Assembly: GCF_937616625.2 (NCBI RefSeq)
Contig: NC_065576.1
Coordinates: 28,579,128 to 28,643,127, forward strand
Origin: Mercurialis annua
Taxonomy: Eukaryota; Streptophyta; Magnoliopsida; Malpighiales; Euphorbiaceae
Length of the DNA stretch: 64,000 nucleotides
Direction: 5' to 3'
Positions within the stretch are counted from its first letter, which is position 1. Every line of letters begins with the position of its first letter. Below the pieces are notes generated by a model. The model did no database searches. It was not told the DNA's origin and was given only the letters and a program-made list of their open reading frames with translations. Position numbers and translations under genes: made by a program. Shown here one piece after another: positions 36,970-49,839 of the stretch.

Positions 36970-39900
36970 CGTTTGGCTTAAATAGCTAAAAAGGTGAAAC
37001 GTTAGGATTTATTTCGTAACGTTTTAAACGTTTGGATTTGTTTCGAAACGTTTTAAATGTTTGTCTTAAATCGCTAGAAAGGTAAAACATTAGGATTTAA
37101 TTCGTAACGTTTTAAACGTTTGGCTTAAATCGCTAAAAGGGTGAAATGTTAGGATTTGTTTCGCAACGTTGTAAACGTTTGAATTAGTTTCGTAACGTTT
37201 TAAACGTTTGGCCTAAATTGTTAAAAAGGTGAAACGTTTGGATTTGTTTCGTAATGTTTTACACGTTTTGATTTGTTTTCGTAACGTTTAAACGTTTGGC
37301 TTAAATTGCTAAAAAGGTGAAACGTTAAGATTTGTTTCATAACGTTTTAAATGTTTGGCTTAAATCGCTAAAAAGGTGAAATGTTAGGATTTGTTTCGTA
37401 ACGTTTTAAAAGTTTGGCTTAAATAGCTAAGAAGGTGAAATGTTGGTATTTTTTTTGCAACTTTTAAACGTTCGGCTTAAACAGCTAAAAAGGGGAAATG
37501 TTTAGATTTATTTCGTAACGTTTGGCTTAAATCGCTAAAAAGGTGAAACGTTATGATTTGTTTCGTAACATTTTAATCGTTTGGCTTAAATAGCTAAAAA
37601 TATGAAACGTGATGATTTGTTTTGTAACATTTTAAACGTTTGGCTTAAATCGCTAAAAAGGTGAAATGTTAGGATTTGTTTCGTAACATTTTACACGTTT
37701 GGCATAAATAACTAAAAAGGTGAAACGTTAGGATTTGTTTCGTAACGTTTTAAACGTTTGGATTTATTTCTTATCGTTTTAAATGTTTGGCTTAAATCGC
37801 TAAAAAGGTGAAACGTTAGGATTTGTTTCGTAACGTATTAAACGTTTGGCTTAAATCGCTAAAAAGGTGAAATGTTAGGATTTGTTTCATAACGTTTTAA
37901 AAGTTTGGCATAAATAGTTAAGAAGGTGAAATGTTAGTATTTTTTTTGTAACTTTTAAACGTTCGGCTTAAACAGCTAAAAAGGGGGAACATTTGGATTT
38001 ATTTCGTAACGTTTGGCTTAAATCGCTAAAAAGGTGAAACGTTATGATTTGTTTCGTAACATTTTAATCGTTTGGCTTAAATAGCTAAAAAGGTGAAACG
38101 TGATGATTTGTTTTGTAACATTTTAAACGTTTGGCTTAAATCGCCAAAAAGGTGAAATGTTAGTATTTGTTTCGTAACATTTTACACGTTTGGCATAAAT
38201 AGCTAAAAAGGTGAAACGTTAGGATTTGTTTTTTAACGTTTTAAACGTTAGGATTTGTTTTTTAACGTTTTAAATGTTTGGCTTAAATCGCTAAAAAGGT
38301 GAAACATCAGGATTTGTTTCGTAACGTTTTAAACGTTTGGCTTAAATCGCTAAAAAGATGAAATGTTAGGATTTGTTTCGTAACGCTTTAAACGTTTGAG
38401 TTAGTTTCTTAACGTTTAAACGTTTGGCCTAAATTGCTAAAGAGGTGAAACGTTTGGATTTGTTTCATAACGTTTTAAACGTTTGGATTTGTGTTTGTAA
38501 CGTTTGAAACGTTTGGTTTAAATTGCCAAAAAGGTGAAATGTTAGTATTTTTTTTGTAACTTTGAAAACATTTGGATTAATTTCGTAACTTTTTAAACGT
38601 TCGGCTTAAACAGCTAAAAAGGGGGAACGTTTGAATTTAATTCGTAACGTTTGGCTTAAATCGCTAAAAAGGTGAAACATATTGATTTGTCTCGTAACGT
38701 TTTAAACAATTGGATTTGTTTTGTAACATTTTAAATGTTTGAATTAAACGCTAAAAGGTTAAAAGTTATGATTTGTTTAGTAACGTTTTAAACGTTTGGC
38801 TAATATCGCTAAAAAGGTGAAACGTTAGGATTTGTTTTTTAACGTTTTAAACTTTCGAATTTGTTTCGTAACGTTTTAAACGTTTGGCTTAAGTAACTAA
38901 AAAGGTGAAAGTTTTGGATTTGTTTCGTAATGTAATAAATGTTTGGCTAAAATAGCTAACAGGTGAAACGTTAGTATTTTTTTTGTAACGTTTTAAACAT
39001 TCAGATTAGTTTCTTAATGTTTTCAACGTTTTTCTTAAATCGCTAAAAAGGTGAAACGTTTGGATTTGTTTCGTAACGTTTTAAACGTTTGGATTTGTTT
39101 TCGAAACATTTTAATTAAATTGCTAAAAACGTGAAACGTTAGGATTTGTTTCGTAACGTTTTAAACGTTTGGCTTAAATCTTTAAAAAGGTGAAACGTTA
39201 GGATTTGTTTCGTAACATATTAAACGATTTGCTTAAATTGCTAAAAAGGTTAAATGCTAGGATTTGGTACGTAACGTTTTAAATGTTTGTCTTAAATACC
39301 TACAAAGGTGAAACGTTAGTATTTGTTTTGTAATGTTTTAAACGTTTTGATTTGTTTCGTAACGTTTTAAACGTTCCGCTTAAATAGCTAAAAAGGTAAA
39401 ACGTTTGGATTTAATTTGTAACGTTTGGCTTAAATCGCTAAAAAGGTTAAACTTCTGGATTTGTCTTATAACGTTTTAAACGTTTGGATTGGTTTCGTAA
39501 TGTTTTAAACGTTTGACTTAAATCGCGAAAAAGGTTAAACGCTATGATTTGTTTAATAACGTTTTAGACGTTTAGCTAAAATCGCTAAAAAGGTGAAACG
39601 TTAGGATTTGATTTGTAACGTCTTAAATGTTCAGCTTTGTTTCGAAACATTTTAAATGTTTGGCTAAAATAGCTAAAAAGGTGAAAGTTTTGGATTTGTT
39701 TCGTAACGTAATAAACGTTTGGCTTGAATAGCTAAAATGGTGAAACATTAGGATTTTTTCCGTAACTTTTTAAACGTTTGGATTAGTTTCGTAACGTTTT
39801 AAACATTTGGCTTAAATCGCTAAAAAGGTGAAACGTTAGGATTTGTTTCGTGAAGTTTTAAACATTTGGATTAGTTTCGTAACGTTTTAAACATTTGGCT

Positions 39901-42900
39901 TAAATCGCTAAAAAGGTGAAATGTTTGGATTTGTTTCGCAACATTTTAAACGTTTAGATTTGTTTTTGAAACGTTTTAAACGTATAGATTAAATAGCTAA
40001 AAATATGAAATGTTAGAAGTTGTTTCTTAACGTTCTAAACGTTTGGCTTAAATTGCTAAAAAGGTAAAACGTTACGATTCGCTTCGTAACGTTTTAAACG
40101 TTTGGATTAATTTTTTAACGTTTTTAAAATTTGGCTTAAATCGCTAAAAAGATAAAATGTTTGGATTTTTTTTCGTAAAGTTTAAACGTTTGGCTTAAAT
40201 CGCAAAAAGGTGAAACTATAGGATTTGTTTCGTAACGTTTAAAACGTTTGACTCAAATTGCTAAAAAGGCTTTTTCATAAACTTTTAAACGTTTGGCTTA
40301 AATTGCTAAAATAGGAAACGCTTAGATTTATTTCGTAACGTTTTAAACATTTGGATTTGTTTCGTAAAATTTTAAATGTTTGGATTAAATTGCTAAAGAG
40401 GTGAAACATAAGGATTTGTTTCGTAACGTTTTAAACGTTTGGCTTAAATCGCTAAAAAGGTGAAACATAAGGATTTGTTTCGTAACGTTTTCAAACGTTT
40501 GGATTTGTTCGTAATGTTTTAAACGTCTGGCTTAAATAGCTAAAAAGGTGAAACGTAATGATTTATTTCGTAACGTTTTAAACTTTTGGCTTAAATAGCT
40601 AAAAAGGTAGAACGTTTGGATTTGTTTCATAACGTTTTAAACGTTTGGATAAAATCGCTAAAAAAGGTGAAACGTTAGGATTGTTTCGAAACGTTTTAAA
40701 CGTTTGGCTTAAATCGCTAAAAAGGTGATATGTTAGGATTTGTTTCGTTACGCTAAAAAGGTGATAAAATCGCTAAAAAGGTGAAACGTTAGGATTGATT
40801 TTGTAATGTTTTAAATGTTTGGATTTGTTTCGTAACGTTTTTAAACGTTTCGTTTAAATAGCTAAAAAGGTGAACGTTAGGATTGTTTCGTAACATATTA
40901 AACGTTTGGATTTGATTCATAACGTTTCAAACGTTTGGATTAAATTGCTAAAGAGGTGAAACGTTAAAATTTGTTTCGCAACTTTTAAAAGGTTTGGCTT
41001 GAATCACTAAAAAGATGAAACATTAGGATTTGTTTCGTAACATTTTAATCGTTTGGCTTAAATAGCTAAAAAGGTGAAACGTTATGATTTGTTTTGTAAC
41101 ATTTTAAACGTTTGGTTTAAATCTCTAAAAAGGTGAAATGTTAGGATTTGTTTCATAACATTTTACACGTTTGGCATAAATAGCTAAAAAGGTGAAACGT
41201 TAGGATTTGTTTTGTAACGATTTAAACGTTTGGATTTGTTTCTTAACTTTTTAAATGTTTGGCTTAAATCGTTAAAAAGGTGAAACATTAGGATTTGTTT
41301 CGTAACGTTTTAAACGTTTGGCTTAAATCGCTAAAAAGGTGAAATGTTAGGATTTGTTTCGTAACGTTTTAAATGTTTGAGTTTCTTTCTTAACGTTTAA
41401 ACGTTTGGCCTAAATTGCTAAAGAGGTGAAACGTTTGGATTTGTTTCATAACGTTTTAAACGTTTTGATTTGTTTTCATAACGTTTTAAATGTTTGGTTT
41501 AAATTGCTAAAAAGGTGAAACGTTAAGATTTGTTTCGTAACATTTTAAACGTTTAGCTTAAATCGCTAAAAAGGTGAAACGTTAGGATTTGTTTCATAAC
41601 GTTTTAAACGTTTAGCTTAAATTGCTAAAAAGTTTATATGTTAGGATTTGTTAAATAGCTAAAAAGGTGAAATGTTAGTATTTGTTTTGTAACTTTTAAA
41701 ACATTTGGATTAATTTTGTAACTTTTTAAACGTTCGGCTTAAATAGCTAAAAAGGGGGAACTTTTGGATTTATTTCGTAACGTTTGGCTTAAATCTCTAA
41801 AAAGGTGAAACATTTTGATTTGTCTCGTAACATTTTAAATCTTTGGATTTGTTTCGTAACATATTTAATGTTTAAATTAAACGCTAAAAAGGTTAAAAGT
41901 TATGATTTGTTTAGTAACGTTTTAAACGTTTGGCTAAAATTGCTAAATAGGTTAAACGTTAAAATTTGATTTGTAACGTTTTAAACTTTTGAATTTGTTT
42001 CGTAACGTTTTAAACGTTCGGCTTAAGTAGCTAAAAAGGTGAAAGTTTTGGATTTGTTTCGTAATGTAATAATGTTTGGCTAAAATAGCAAAAAAGGTGA
42101 AACGTTAGGATTTGTTTCATAACGTTTTAAACATTTAGATTAGTTTTGTAATATTTTTAACGTTTCGCTTAAATCGCTAAAAATGTGAAACATTTGGATT
42201 TGTTTCGTAACGCTTTAAACGTTTGGATTTGTTTTTGAAACGTTTTAATTAAATTGCAAAAAAGGTGTAATGTTAGGATTTGTTTCCCAACGTTTTAAAC
42301 GTTTGGATTAAATCGCAAAAAGGGGAAACGTTAGGATTTCTTTCGAAACGTATTAATCGTTTGGCTTAAATTGCTAAAAAGGTTCAATGCTAGGATTTGT
42401 TAGGTAACGTTTTCAACGTTTGGCTTAAATACCTACAAAGGTTAAACGTTAGTATTTGTTTTGTAACGTTTTAAACGTTTGGATTTGTTTCGTAACGTTT
42501 TAAACGTTTGGATTTGTTTCGTAACGTTTTAAACGTTCGGCTTAAATAGCTAAAAAGGTGAAACGTTTGGATTAAATTCGTAACGTTTGGCTTAAATTGC
42601 TAAAAAAATTAAACTTTTGGATTTGTCTCGTAACGTTTTAAATGTTTGGATTTGTTTCGTAACGTTTTAAACGTTTGACTTAAATCGCTAAAAAGGTTAA
42701 ATGATATAATTTTTTTATTAACGTTTTAGACATTTAGCTAAAATCGCTAAAAAGGTGAAACGTAGGATTTGTTTTGTAACGTCTTAAATGTTCAGATTTA
42801 TTTCATAACATTTTAAACGTTTGGCTAAAATAGCTAAAAAAGTGAAAGTTTTTGATTTGTTTCGTAATGTAATAAATGTTGGCTTAAATAGCTAAAAAAG

Positions 42901-43580
42901 TGAAACATTAGGATTTTTTCCGTAAAGTTTTAAACGTTTGGAATTGTTTCGTAAAGTTTTAAACGTTTGTCTTAAATCGCTAAAAAGATGAAAAGTTAGG
43001 ATTTGTTTCGTAAAGTTTTAAACGTTTAGAATAGTTTCGTAACGTTTAAACGTTTGGCTTAAATTGCCAAAAAGGTGAAACGTTTGGATTTGTTTCGCAA
43101 CATTTTAAACGTTTAGATTTCTTTTCGAAACGTTTTAAACATATAGATTAAATAGCTAAAAATGTGAAACGTTAAGATTTGTTTCTTAACGTTCTAAACG
43201 TTTGGCTTAAATTGCTAAAAAGGTGAAACTTTATGATTTCTTTCGTAACGTTTTAAACGTTTGGATTAATTTCGTAACGTTTTAAACGTTGGGCTTAAAT
43301 CGATAAAAAGATAAAACGTTTGGATTTGTTTTCGTAAAGTTTAAACGTTTGGCTTAAATCGCAAAAAAGGTGAAACTATAGGATTTGTTTCGCAACGTTT
43401 AAAACATTTGGATTTGTTTCGTAAAATTTGAAATGTTTGGATTAAATCGCTAAAGAGGTGAAACATTGTGATTTGTTTCATAATGTTTTAAACGTTTGGC
43501 TTAAATCGCTAAAAAGGTGAAACATTAGGATTTGTTTCGTAACGTTTTCAAACGTTTGGATTTGTTCGTAACGTTTTAAA
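36970..43580. repeat. Satellite array 2
   Basis: The same 29/30-bp monomers as array 1, in the same orientation, run for 6.6 kb between LTR D and element A. Left of the island the satellite breaks after TTTTGTA of an A monomer; to the right it resumes at the CGTTTGGC end of an A monomer. The island therefore sits in what was one array, with at most a few bases of the broken monomer missing. Copies are visibly more diverged than in array 1, and B monomers with AAATAGC instead of AAATCGC are frequent. The right end is cut by element A at 43581. Confidence 0.95.
37400..43150. repeat. Diverged higher-order repeats in array 2 (about 0.49 and 3.14 kb)
   Basis: A distinctive run with AACGTTCGGCTTAAACAGC and GGGGGAAC near 37470 recurs near 37960 (about 490 bp) and again, changed, near 38600. 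On a larger scale 38520-40010 matches 41660-43150 at an offset near 3140 bp. Examples are the GATTTGTCTCGTAAC copies near 38680 and 41820, and the CGCAACATTTTAAACGTTTAGA series at about 39935 and 43090. These copies differ at many more positions than the blocks of array 1. Confidence 0.7.
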
Positions 43581-45487
43581 TGTCACGACCCAATTTCATA
43601 GATCGCGACCGGCGCTAGGGTATGGGTATGATTTTATCAAAACCCGTAGCAAACCTCACAAAAAATAACCAATGATATAAACCTGCAGAAAATCCAATGC
43701 TCAGGGGCAACCGAGACTCTAAATTAAACTAATAGTTTAAATATAATTACTTCCATTAAATAATGAATCACCAGAGTTAAGCAATAATAATGCCAAAGCA
43801 GTAAAGAAAGCCAGTCAGACCAATCCGATAAACAAACTAGAATAATAATAAAGACTTCTAGTTACTACTGCGGTCTAAGAATAAAATTAGTTTGACAACT
43901 TAAACAAATAAACCTCCAAGGAATAAAGAATCGTAGATCAGCAGACTCGCTCAAAATAATAAACCTGGAAAATGGAGAAACAAAGGGGGGTCAGATATAC
44001 TGAGATGAGTTCATAATACTATTTACATTTATTAAGTTTAAAACCCTTAAAACAAATCCTTTTATACTAATATATATAAGATTATGGAATAACAGTATTG
44101 AAATGATCCCAGCGTAAGTATGACATAGTATGCTGAAAAACCCAAAGTGGACGGGAATAAATCCTCATCAAATTACCAGCGTAAGCAAGACCTTAGTCTG
44201 CCGATCTCAGAGTACTTATCGGTGCACACAATCTCGATACAAGCCTATCGAGTAGCTCGTTTCAATCCAGATCCATAATCACTTAAAACAATTCGAATAC
44301 ATTTATAATACTAAAATAGATGGCGGTACTTAATAAAGCGGTAAATAGAACTACAAACTCAATGCTTGCTAATCCACGTGAAAACTTGGCAAGGGACAAC
44401 ACCTGATTCGACTCCGAAGCACGAGTAGTCAACTAGTCTAAGAACAAAGTATAAACCAATATTAAAATCAACCCCTAACTCTAGAGAGTACTAGACACCA
44501 CATAAGACTAGCACAATTCCAAGTCAAGCACAAGCATAGCCAAAGCAGGCTAAATAATTAATCACATAATGACCCAAGTCAAAATATGAACCACATCGAG
44601 TGATACAATACTCAAATAAATAATAAGTCAAGTCTATTGAGTTTCCGCTTTAAAATCTGATCCGGAAATATATTACTTAAATAATATTTAAATAATAACT
44701 TAAATCAATTTCTCAAATAGTGGGTTAGCCGAATTACTAATATCTACCAAGCTAACTCACATGTCGGGTGACCCAAGTCTAACCCGACCCAAATATTTTT
44801 GTCAAAAATATAAACCAGAGTTTATAATTCCCAAAAATAACTTTGATAAAATAAATTTATAATATCCAATTATAAACCATTGTTTATAATTATAGAAACA
44901 ACTTTGATAAGATAAAAATCAAAATTTAAAACAGAACTCAATAACTTATAACTCAAGTAACCATTAGTTACCGACAAAATTACTTAACAACAAAAAAAAA
45001 GTGAAGAAAACATTTTAAAACTTAAAACGTAAATTTAAAAGATAAATTGTAATTTAACTAATTTGACACATCAAGACAAAATTTAAAACAATAAATAATT
45101 ATCCAAGTAATTATATAATTATAAGTTATAAAATAATTATTGTTTTCAAATAAAAATAATCAAAATAATTAAAATTAAAATTGAAAACTATCATTATTTT
45201 TAGATTTAAAATAATTTTACCATCAATAATAAAAATAAAAAATTGAAACGATAATCGAAGGTTCGGTTTCCAAACCGAAAAATAAAATCTATAATCTTGT
45301 TTAATCAATATAAATTAATCAGCAGAATAAGAAATCAAAAAGCTCAACAAATTCCTATTGCCTAAGAACAAACCTGTAACTAAAAAAATGGCCCATCATA
45401 TTTGTATTGAATCCAAAATAATCAAATGTTTGGCAAGAAATAATATCAAGAAAATCATATTCTATTAACAACAATTATAAAATAATA

Positions 45488-46093
45488 GGAGTGTCAAAAT
45501 GGGTTATGACACGATAACACGATTCGCCTAACCCGTAAGTTTGGCGAATCCGGGTTGAGGCTTAGCCGGTTCGTGTCAAAAACGTGTCAACCCGTTTATG
45601 ACACGAAATAAATGGGTCGTGTCACGGGTCGACTCGCGAACCCATCTAACCTACCTAACCCGTTTACAAATTATATTATTTATAATAATATAAAAATAAA
45701 ATAGTTATAAATATAAAAAATAAAAACAAAATTATTAAATTAATTATATTGATATATAAATAAAGTTAATTATATTAAAATCTTATAATTTGAATATTAA
45801 TTGATAAATTTGGGGTTAAAATTATATTTATATGATTTAAAATATTCGTAAATGTTAAGTGGGTCGTGTTAGTCGTGTCGTGTTAGCCGTGTAATTGTGT
45901 TAATCGTGTTACCCGTTTATCATAATGTGTTGATCGTGTCGTGTCGTGTCACTCGTTCAAAATTCGTGTCGTGTTAGGATTGAAAATTTTGACACGATTA
46001 GTTAAATGGGTCGTGTTCGTGTTGACCCTAATCGTCTCAACAGAATGGGTCGACACGACACGAACACGACCTGCCAACCCATTTTGACACCCC
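45488..46093. mobile_element. TIR element (MITE-like, possibly hAT-derived), 606 bp
   Basis: The ends are inverted repeats: GGAGTGTCAAAATGGGTT on the left and, as reverse complement, GGGGTGTCAAAATGGGTT on the right (17 of 18 match). Subterminal zones are packed with short CGTGT/ACACG words, a layout known for hAT transposase-binding regions. The 600-bp interior is AT-rich and has no transposase. The flanks AAAATAATA on the left and AATAAAATAATG on the right contain a possible imperfect 8-9-bp target duplication, but the exact ends are ambiguous. It lies inside the 3' LTR of element A, so it is younger than that insertion. Confidence 0.75.
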
Positions 46094-47050
46094 AATAAAA
46101 TAATGATGTGAAAAGAAGGGACATGAACAGTCATATCAAGAATTTCCACAATGCTAATTATTAAACTCAAATTTGACGTGAAAACAAAAACCAGAGAATG
46201 AATTTCATGCAACAATAACAATTCAATTTCCTTGATCTTTAACCAACAAACACTTAGTCTATCATTACTTAATAAACAATAAGAATCCATAACAAGAACA
46301 TAAGCCAACGAAACAATTCAACCAAACAGTAATAAATCAGTATACTGATCTCAAAACCACAAGGCAAACGCCATAAAATATCAATCAATAAACTGAGAAC
46401 GGCATGAACAAAGAACAAGAGCAGCTGCCCACAACGAATCAAACGATAAAACCGAAACCCAACAAGCATGGAAAACGGAAGTAATCTCAAAGGAAAACAA
46501 AATTAACATCAGTAATAATAGCATATGAATAGGAAGCCACATCAAGTACAAAACGCAGTCAAGGAATAAAGACTCAAACAACGGATTCAAACCAAGGAAC
46601 CTTGATGAACTATGCGACAAGATCGAAGGGCAATGAATCAAGTAGTGATCTCATAAAAATAAACACATGAACATATAAACACAAAGAGATGGGCAGAAAA
46701 GAGCAATAAACAGTAGCCACATAATCAGTCAAAAAAACGATAAAACGACGGCGCGTATAACGGATTGATTAACGTACCGTTTTGGATTTCAAAGCCTTGG
46801 GATTGAAGAGGATCGTGTCTAATACAGCTGGGACGTGATGGATCCCAATTCGATGCTACAATGAAGGAGAAAGGATGAATGAACGGAAGTGTCGTTTTGA
46901 CAGTAAAACTTAGAATAAGTCTGAGAACACTTACCAATTATACATGATAAAAAGATGGATGAATGGTGAATTATTTTCAAGGAATTTGTTAGGGATGGCG
47001 GCTAGGATTTTGTTGTAAGAGTAAGAATGAAATTAGGGTTAAAAAGAATG

Positions 47051-47060
47051 CATATATAAA
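47051..47060 (-). promoter_or_regulatory. Probable TATA box of the element A LTR
   Basis: TTTATATATG on the minus strand lies about 265-275 bp inside the LTR. It is assigned by position and composition only. Confidence 0.4.
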
Positions 47061-47324
47061 GAAGGATTGTATCGCACAACAAGAAGGAATGTATCGCACA
47101 ACAAGCAGGAATTTATGTTTCGTAGAAATAATGTTATAGAGCTAAGCTCTGATAAGTTCATGATGCATGGGCCACAAGAAATAATAAAAGAGATATGTGG
47201 GTTAACCAACTTAAAACACAATCCGAGATTTACTCAAACCACAATTCGAACCATGAATTTCAAACGACCTCAAAAATTACCAGAAACTCATCGGAAAACT
47301 AAAAAAAATATACGGGATATTACA

Positions 47325-47335
47325 TTCTCTCCAAC
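47325..47335 (-). promoter_or_regulatory. Polypurine tract of element A
   Basis: On the element strand GTTGGAGAGAA abuts the TGTAATAT start of the 3' LTR. Element C has GTTGGGAAGAA in the same place, and in both elements the next bases inward contain the ATTCGTCCTCGAATTTA block on the plus strand. Confidence 0.8.
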
Positions 47336-49834
47336 TAAAAAATATTCGTCCTCGAATTTACCACAACGCCAAAGTAATAAAAACTCAATTACAGCACGCA
47401 TGAAAATCACACGTAACTCAAAATACGGAGCGACGCGTCCTCGACGACAACTACGCATAACAAAATCTGGTTCCCTAAAAAACTTTACGACTAGGTGACA
47501 ACTCAACTGAAACCAAAGCAAAAACGGCCTAAATCAACCTGATCGAAACAACCCGCAAGAGCAATGGATTAAACCAACTTATCCAAGGAAATTCTACCAC
47601 AAGACAACTGAAGAGAGCCAAGAGAAACGAAATATCATCCAACCGAAACACGATGAAAATTTACGGACATTCTCCCCAACTTATAGAATTTTGACTTCAA
47701 ATTTACAACTGATTTGAAAACCCGGAAGACCACCACACGCAAACGCGAAAAACTCTAACATCAACAATTTGGTACCTCAAACGGCTCCTCAAACACCACG
47801 TGTGAACAAATTAAAAATTTATTCCTCAAACCCAAAATTCAAATCGTAAACTTATAAAGCCAAACTCCAACCTTACAAACCGAACACCTACAAGAACTCT
47901 CTACTGAAAATAATCTTACATCACTTAACGCCTACGCACTATAAACCTAATAGTGGTCACAAGACCAAATGCCTCCTATGAGAAAGTTTAACAACAAAAC
48001 AATATGTCATCTGATCAAAATGCTCTCAAAAAATAATGGCGGAAACTAAACACCATTAGAATTGTCTCGGTTCAACCAACTAAGATCTGCTCGAAAATAC
48101 TATTATCTTTGCAAACCAAGACGTAAGAAAACACCAATTCTAAGGAATATATAACTTAAACTTCTGATAATAAAATTTTTATCCTCAATTTTTTTTTTCA
48201 ATCACTATTATCTCGAATCCTACAGAAGATCAATTAGACCAGATCACAATCAAACGGTTTATTGGTTATGCTTGAAACAAAATTTTCTAGAAAAACGCTT
48301 TCCGCAAGCATAAAATATTTAATAATACCATCCGCCTTAAATTTGAAATTACTAACATTTCAGTTTCATTTCATTTTCAACCGAAAATAATTAACCCGTT
48401 GAAGAATTCTCTAGTTTCGTAAACGCATCAACAAAATAAAAAACTCTCAATTTGGAATTATAACCGAACCTTACTTTCAAAATAAATTCATGATTTTATT
48501 AAATTGTTCATTTAGAAAAACCTTAAAATCCACTTTTAAATCAAACTGAGAAAATTTTATTTCTTTCTCAAAAAAATAAATTTTGCAAATAAGAACCCCT
48601 TTGTTTACGAAATAATTTTCATACTAGTACCAATTTCTTTTTTTTTAAACAGATATCGAATCTGTTTAATTCAAAATTTATTTTAAGTCCTTCAGTGTAA
48701 ATAAACACGCAGAGCATAACCAATTTCCTTAAATCAAAAATTCTGAAATATATACTTTACGCTGACACAATCCTTTAACTCGAACTCAATATCTTTCCGC
48801 ACTTGCCACAACTAAACCTTGAGTGCAACCTTATAGCCATATCTCCTATTTACCAAACACTGATACTCCAACAATATATAATAAATCCTTACAATGCACC
48901 TTTTAAATCACCACCGTCCTCACAGAGTATTTGTTTAGACACCAACCAGATAAAATTTTCAAAATCGTTTGAAATTTGTCAACTTTTTAAACACCATTTT
49001 TACAATGCAACTCGCGAGTTTATAACAAAATATTTTTTTCTTGAAAAGCCTTACTGATAAAATTTATTTTACATAATTGTGCAACAGGGTGATGATAGCT
49101 CTCATCCCCAAAGAGTTGCATTCAACCCTAATCATTTAATGCCGTGATGAATGTACTAAATGCATGTATCAATTATTTATTTCTCTTTTAATTAGTGATC
49201 ATACTCAATGCTCAATGCAGTTTCCTATTCGTGGCATTTCAACTGCATGTTCATGACAGGTTTGGGCATAATTACGTGATAAAATATTTAAATTACTTTA
49301 ACAAAATGATATTTGAAATCAATTTCCCTTTCAAAATATTTACTAGACATTACACTCTGTGAGACCTGCACTCGTCCATCTTGACAAATTTTCCCATCTC
49401 CATTATCCTAGTCCACCAATTCGAATCGTCATTAACGAAATAACTCAAATCAACAATGAAACTAAAATTTACCTAGTACGAGTTCCACCTCAAATTAAAT
49501 TGAAATTTTTTCCAAAGACTTCAAAGCAACACGATAGCCTTCACAGCTCCACCATCAGTTTCGGTATTTCACTGATCTACCTCATGAAAAATAATCGTGT
49601 ATTACTACACTGATCAACCTCGAACACAGTTTCCACATTCTAATTACAGAATGCCCACAACCGAAAATCTCGATAGTCTAATTTATTACAAACGAGTTCG
49701 ACTTAAAAACGCATAAAGCTCGAAATTCCACGCATGAGGCAAACACTTACAACTAGAATTATTCCATCGGTGCTGAGTAATATAACTCAAATCACCTTCC
49801 TCTAACAAAGATAGATTCTTAAACAAGATCTAAT
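47336..49834 (-). other. Non-coding 3' part of the element A interior
   Basis: About 2.5 kb of AT-rich sequence follow the PPT. The first 40 bases resemble the 3' untranslated part of element C; beyond that I recognise nothing. Open frames such as 48803-49057 and 49359-49613 are short, have no recognisable motif and are probably chance. Confidence 0.6.
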
Positions 49835-49839
49835 ACTGA
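49835..49839 (+). repeat. Target-site duplication, left copy (ACTGA)
   Basis: ACTGA directly precedes the TG of the solo LTR and is repeated exactly at 52257-52261. Confidence 0.9.

Larger units (their letters stand above)
43581..47324 (-). mobile_element. 3' LTR of element A (with a TIR element inserted)
   Basis: The plus-strand sequence opens with TGTCACGACCC at 43581 and closes with ATATTACA at 47324, which on the element strand reads TGTAATAT...GGGTCGTGACA. The length is 3744 bp, about 3.1 kb without the 606-bp TIR insertion. The first 1.3 kb match the 5' LTR copy at 53780-55112 nearly base for base. A TATATA box sits at about 47051-47060 on the minus strand. Unlike its relatives, I found no multiplied palindrome cluster here. 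An 18-base near-repeat (ATCGCACAACAAG) occurs twice at 47071-47105. Confidence 0.85.

Noticed and set aside
1..43580. Telomeric or interstitial telomere repeat
   Set aside because: No TTTAGGG-type heptamer runs were found; the TTTAAAC-like words belong to the 29/30-bp monomers.
45949..46641. Overlapping minus-strand frames with hydrophobic, membrane-like peptides
   Set aside because: They run across the right end of the TIR element into LTR sequence; the hydrophobicity reflects AT-rich composition. No conserved motif or plausible gene context.
47067..47498. 143-codon open frame, plus strand, with basic composition
   Set aside because: It crosses the boundary between the 3' LTR and interior of element A, including the PPT, on the opposite strand. 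No recognisable domain; probably chance.
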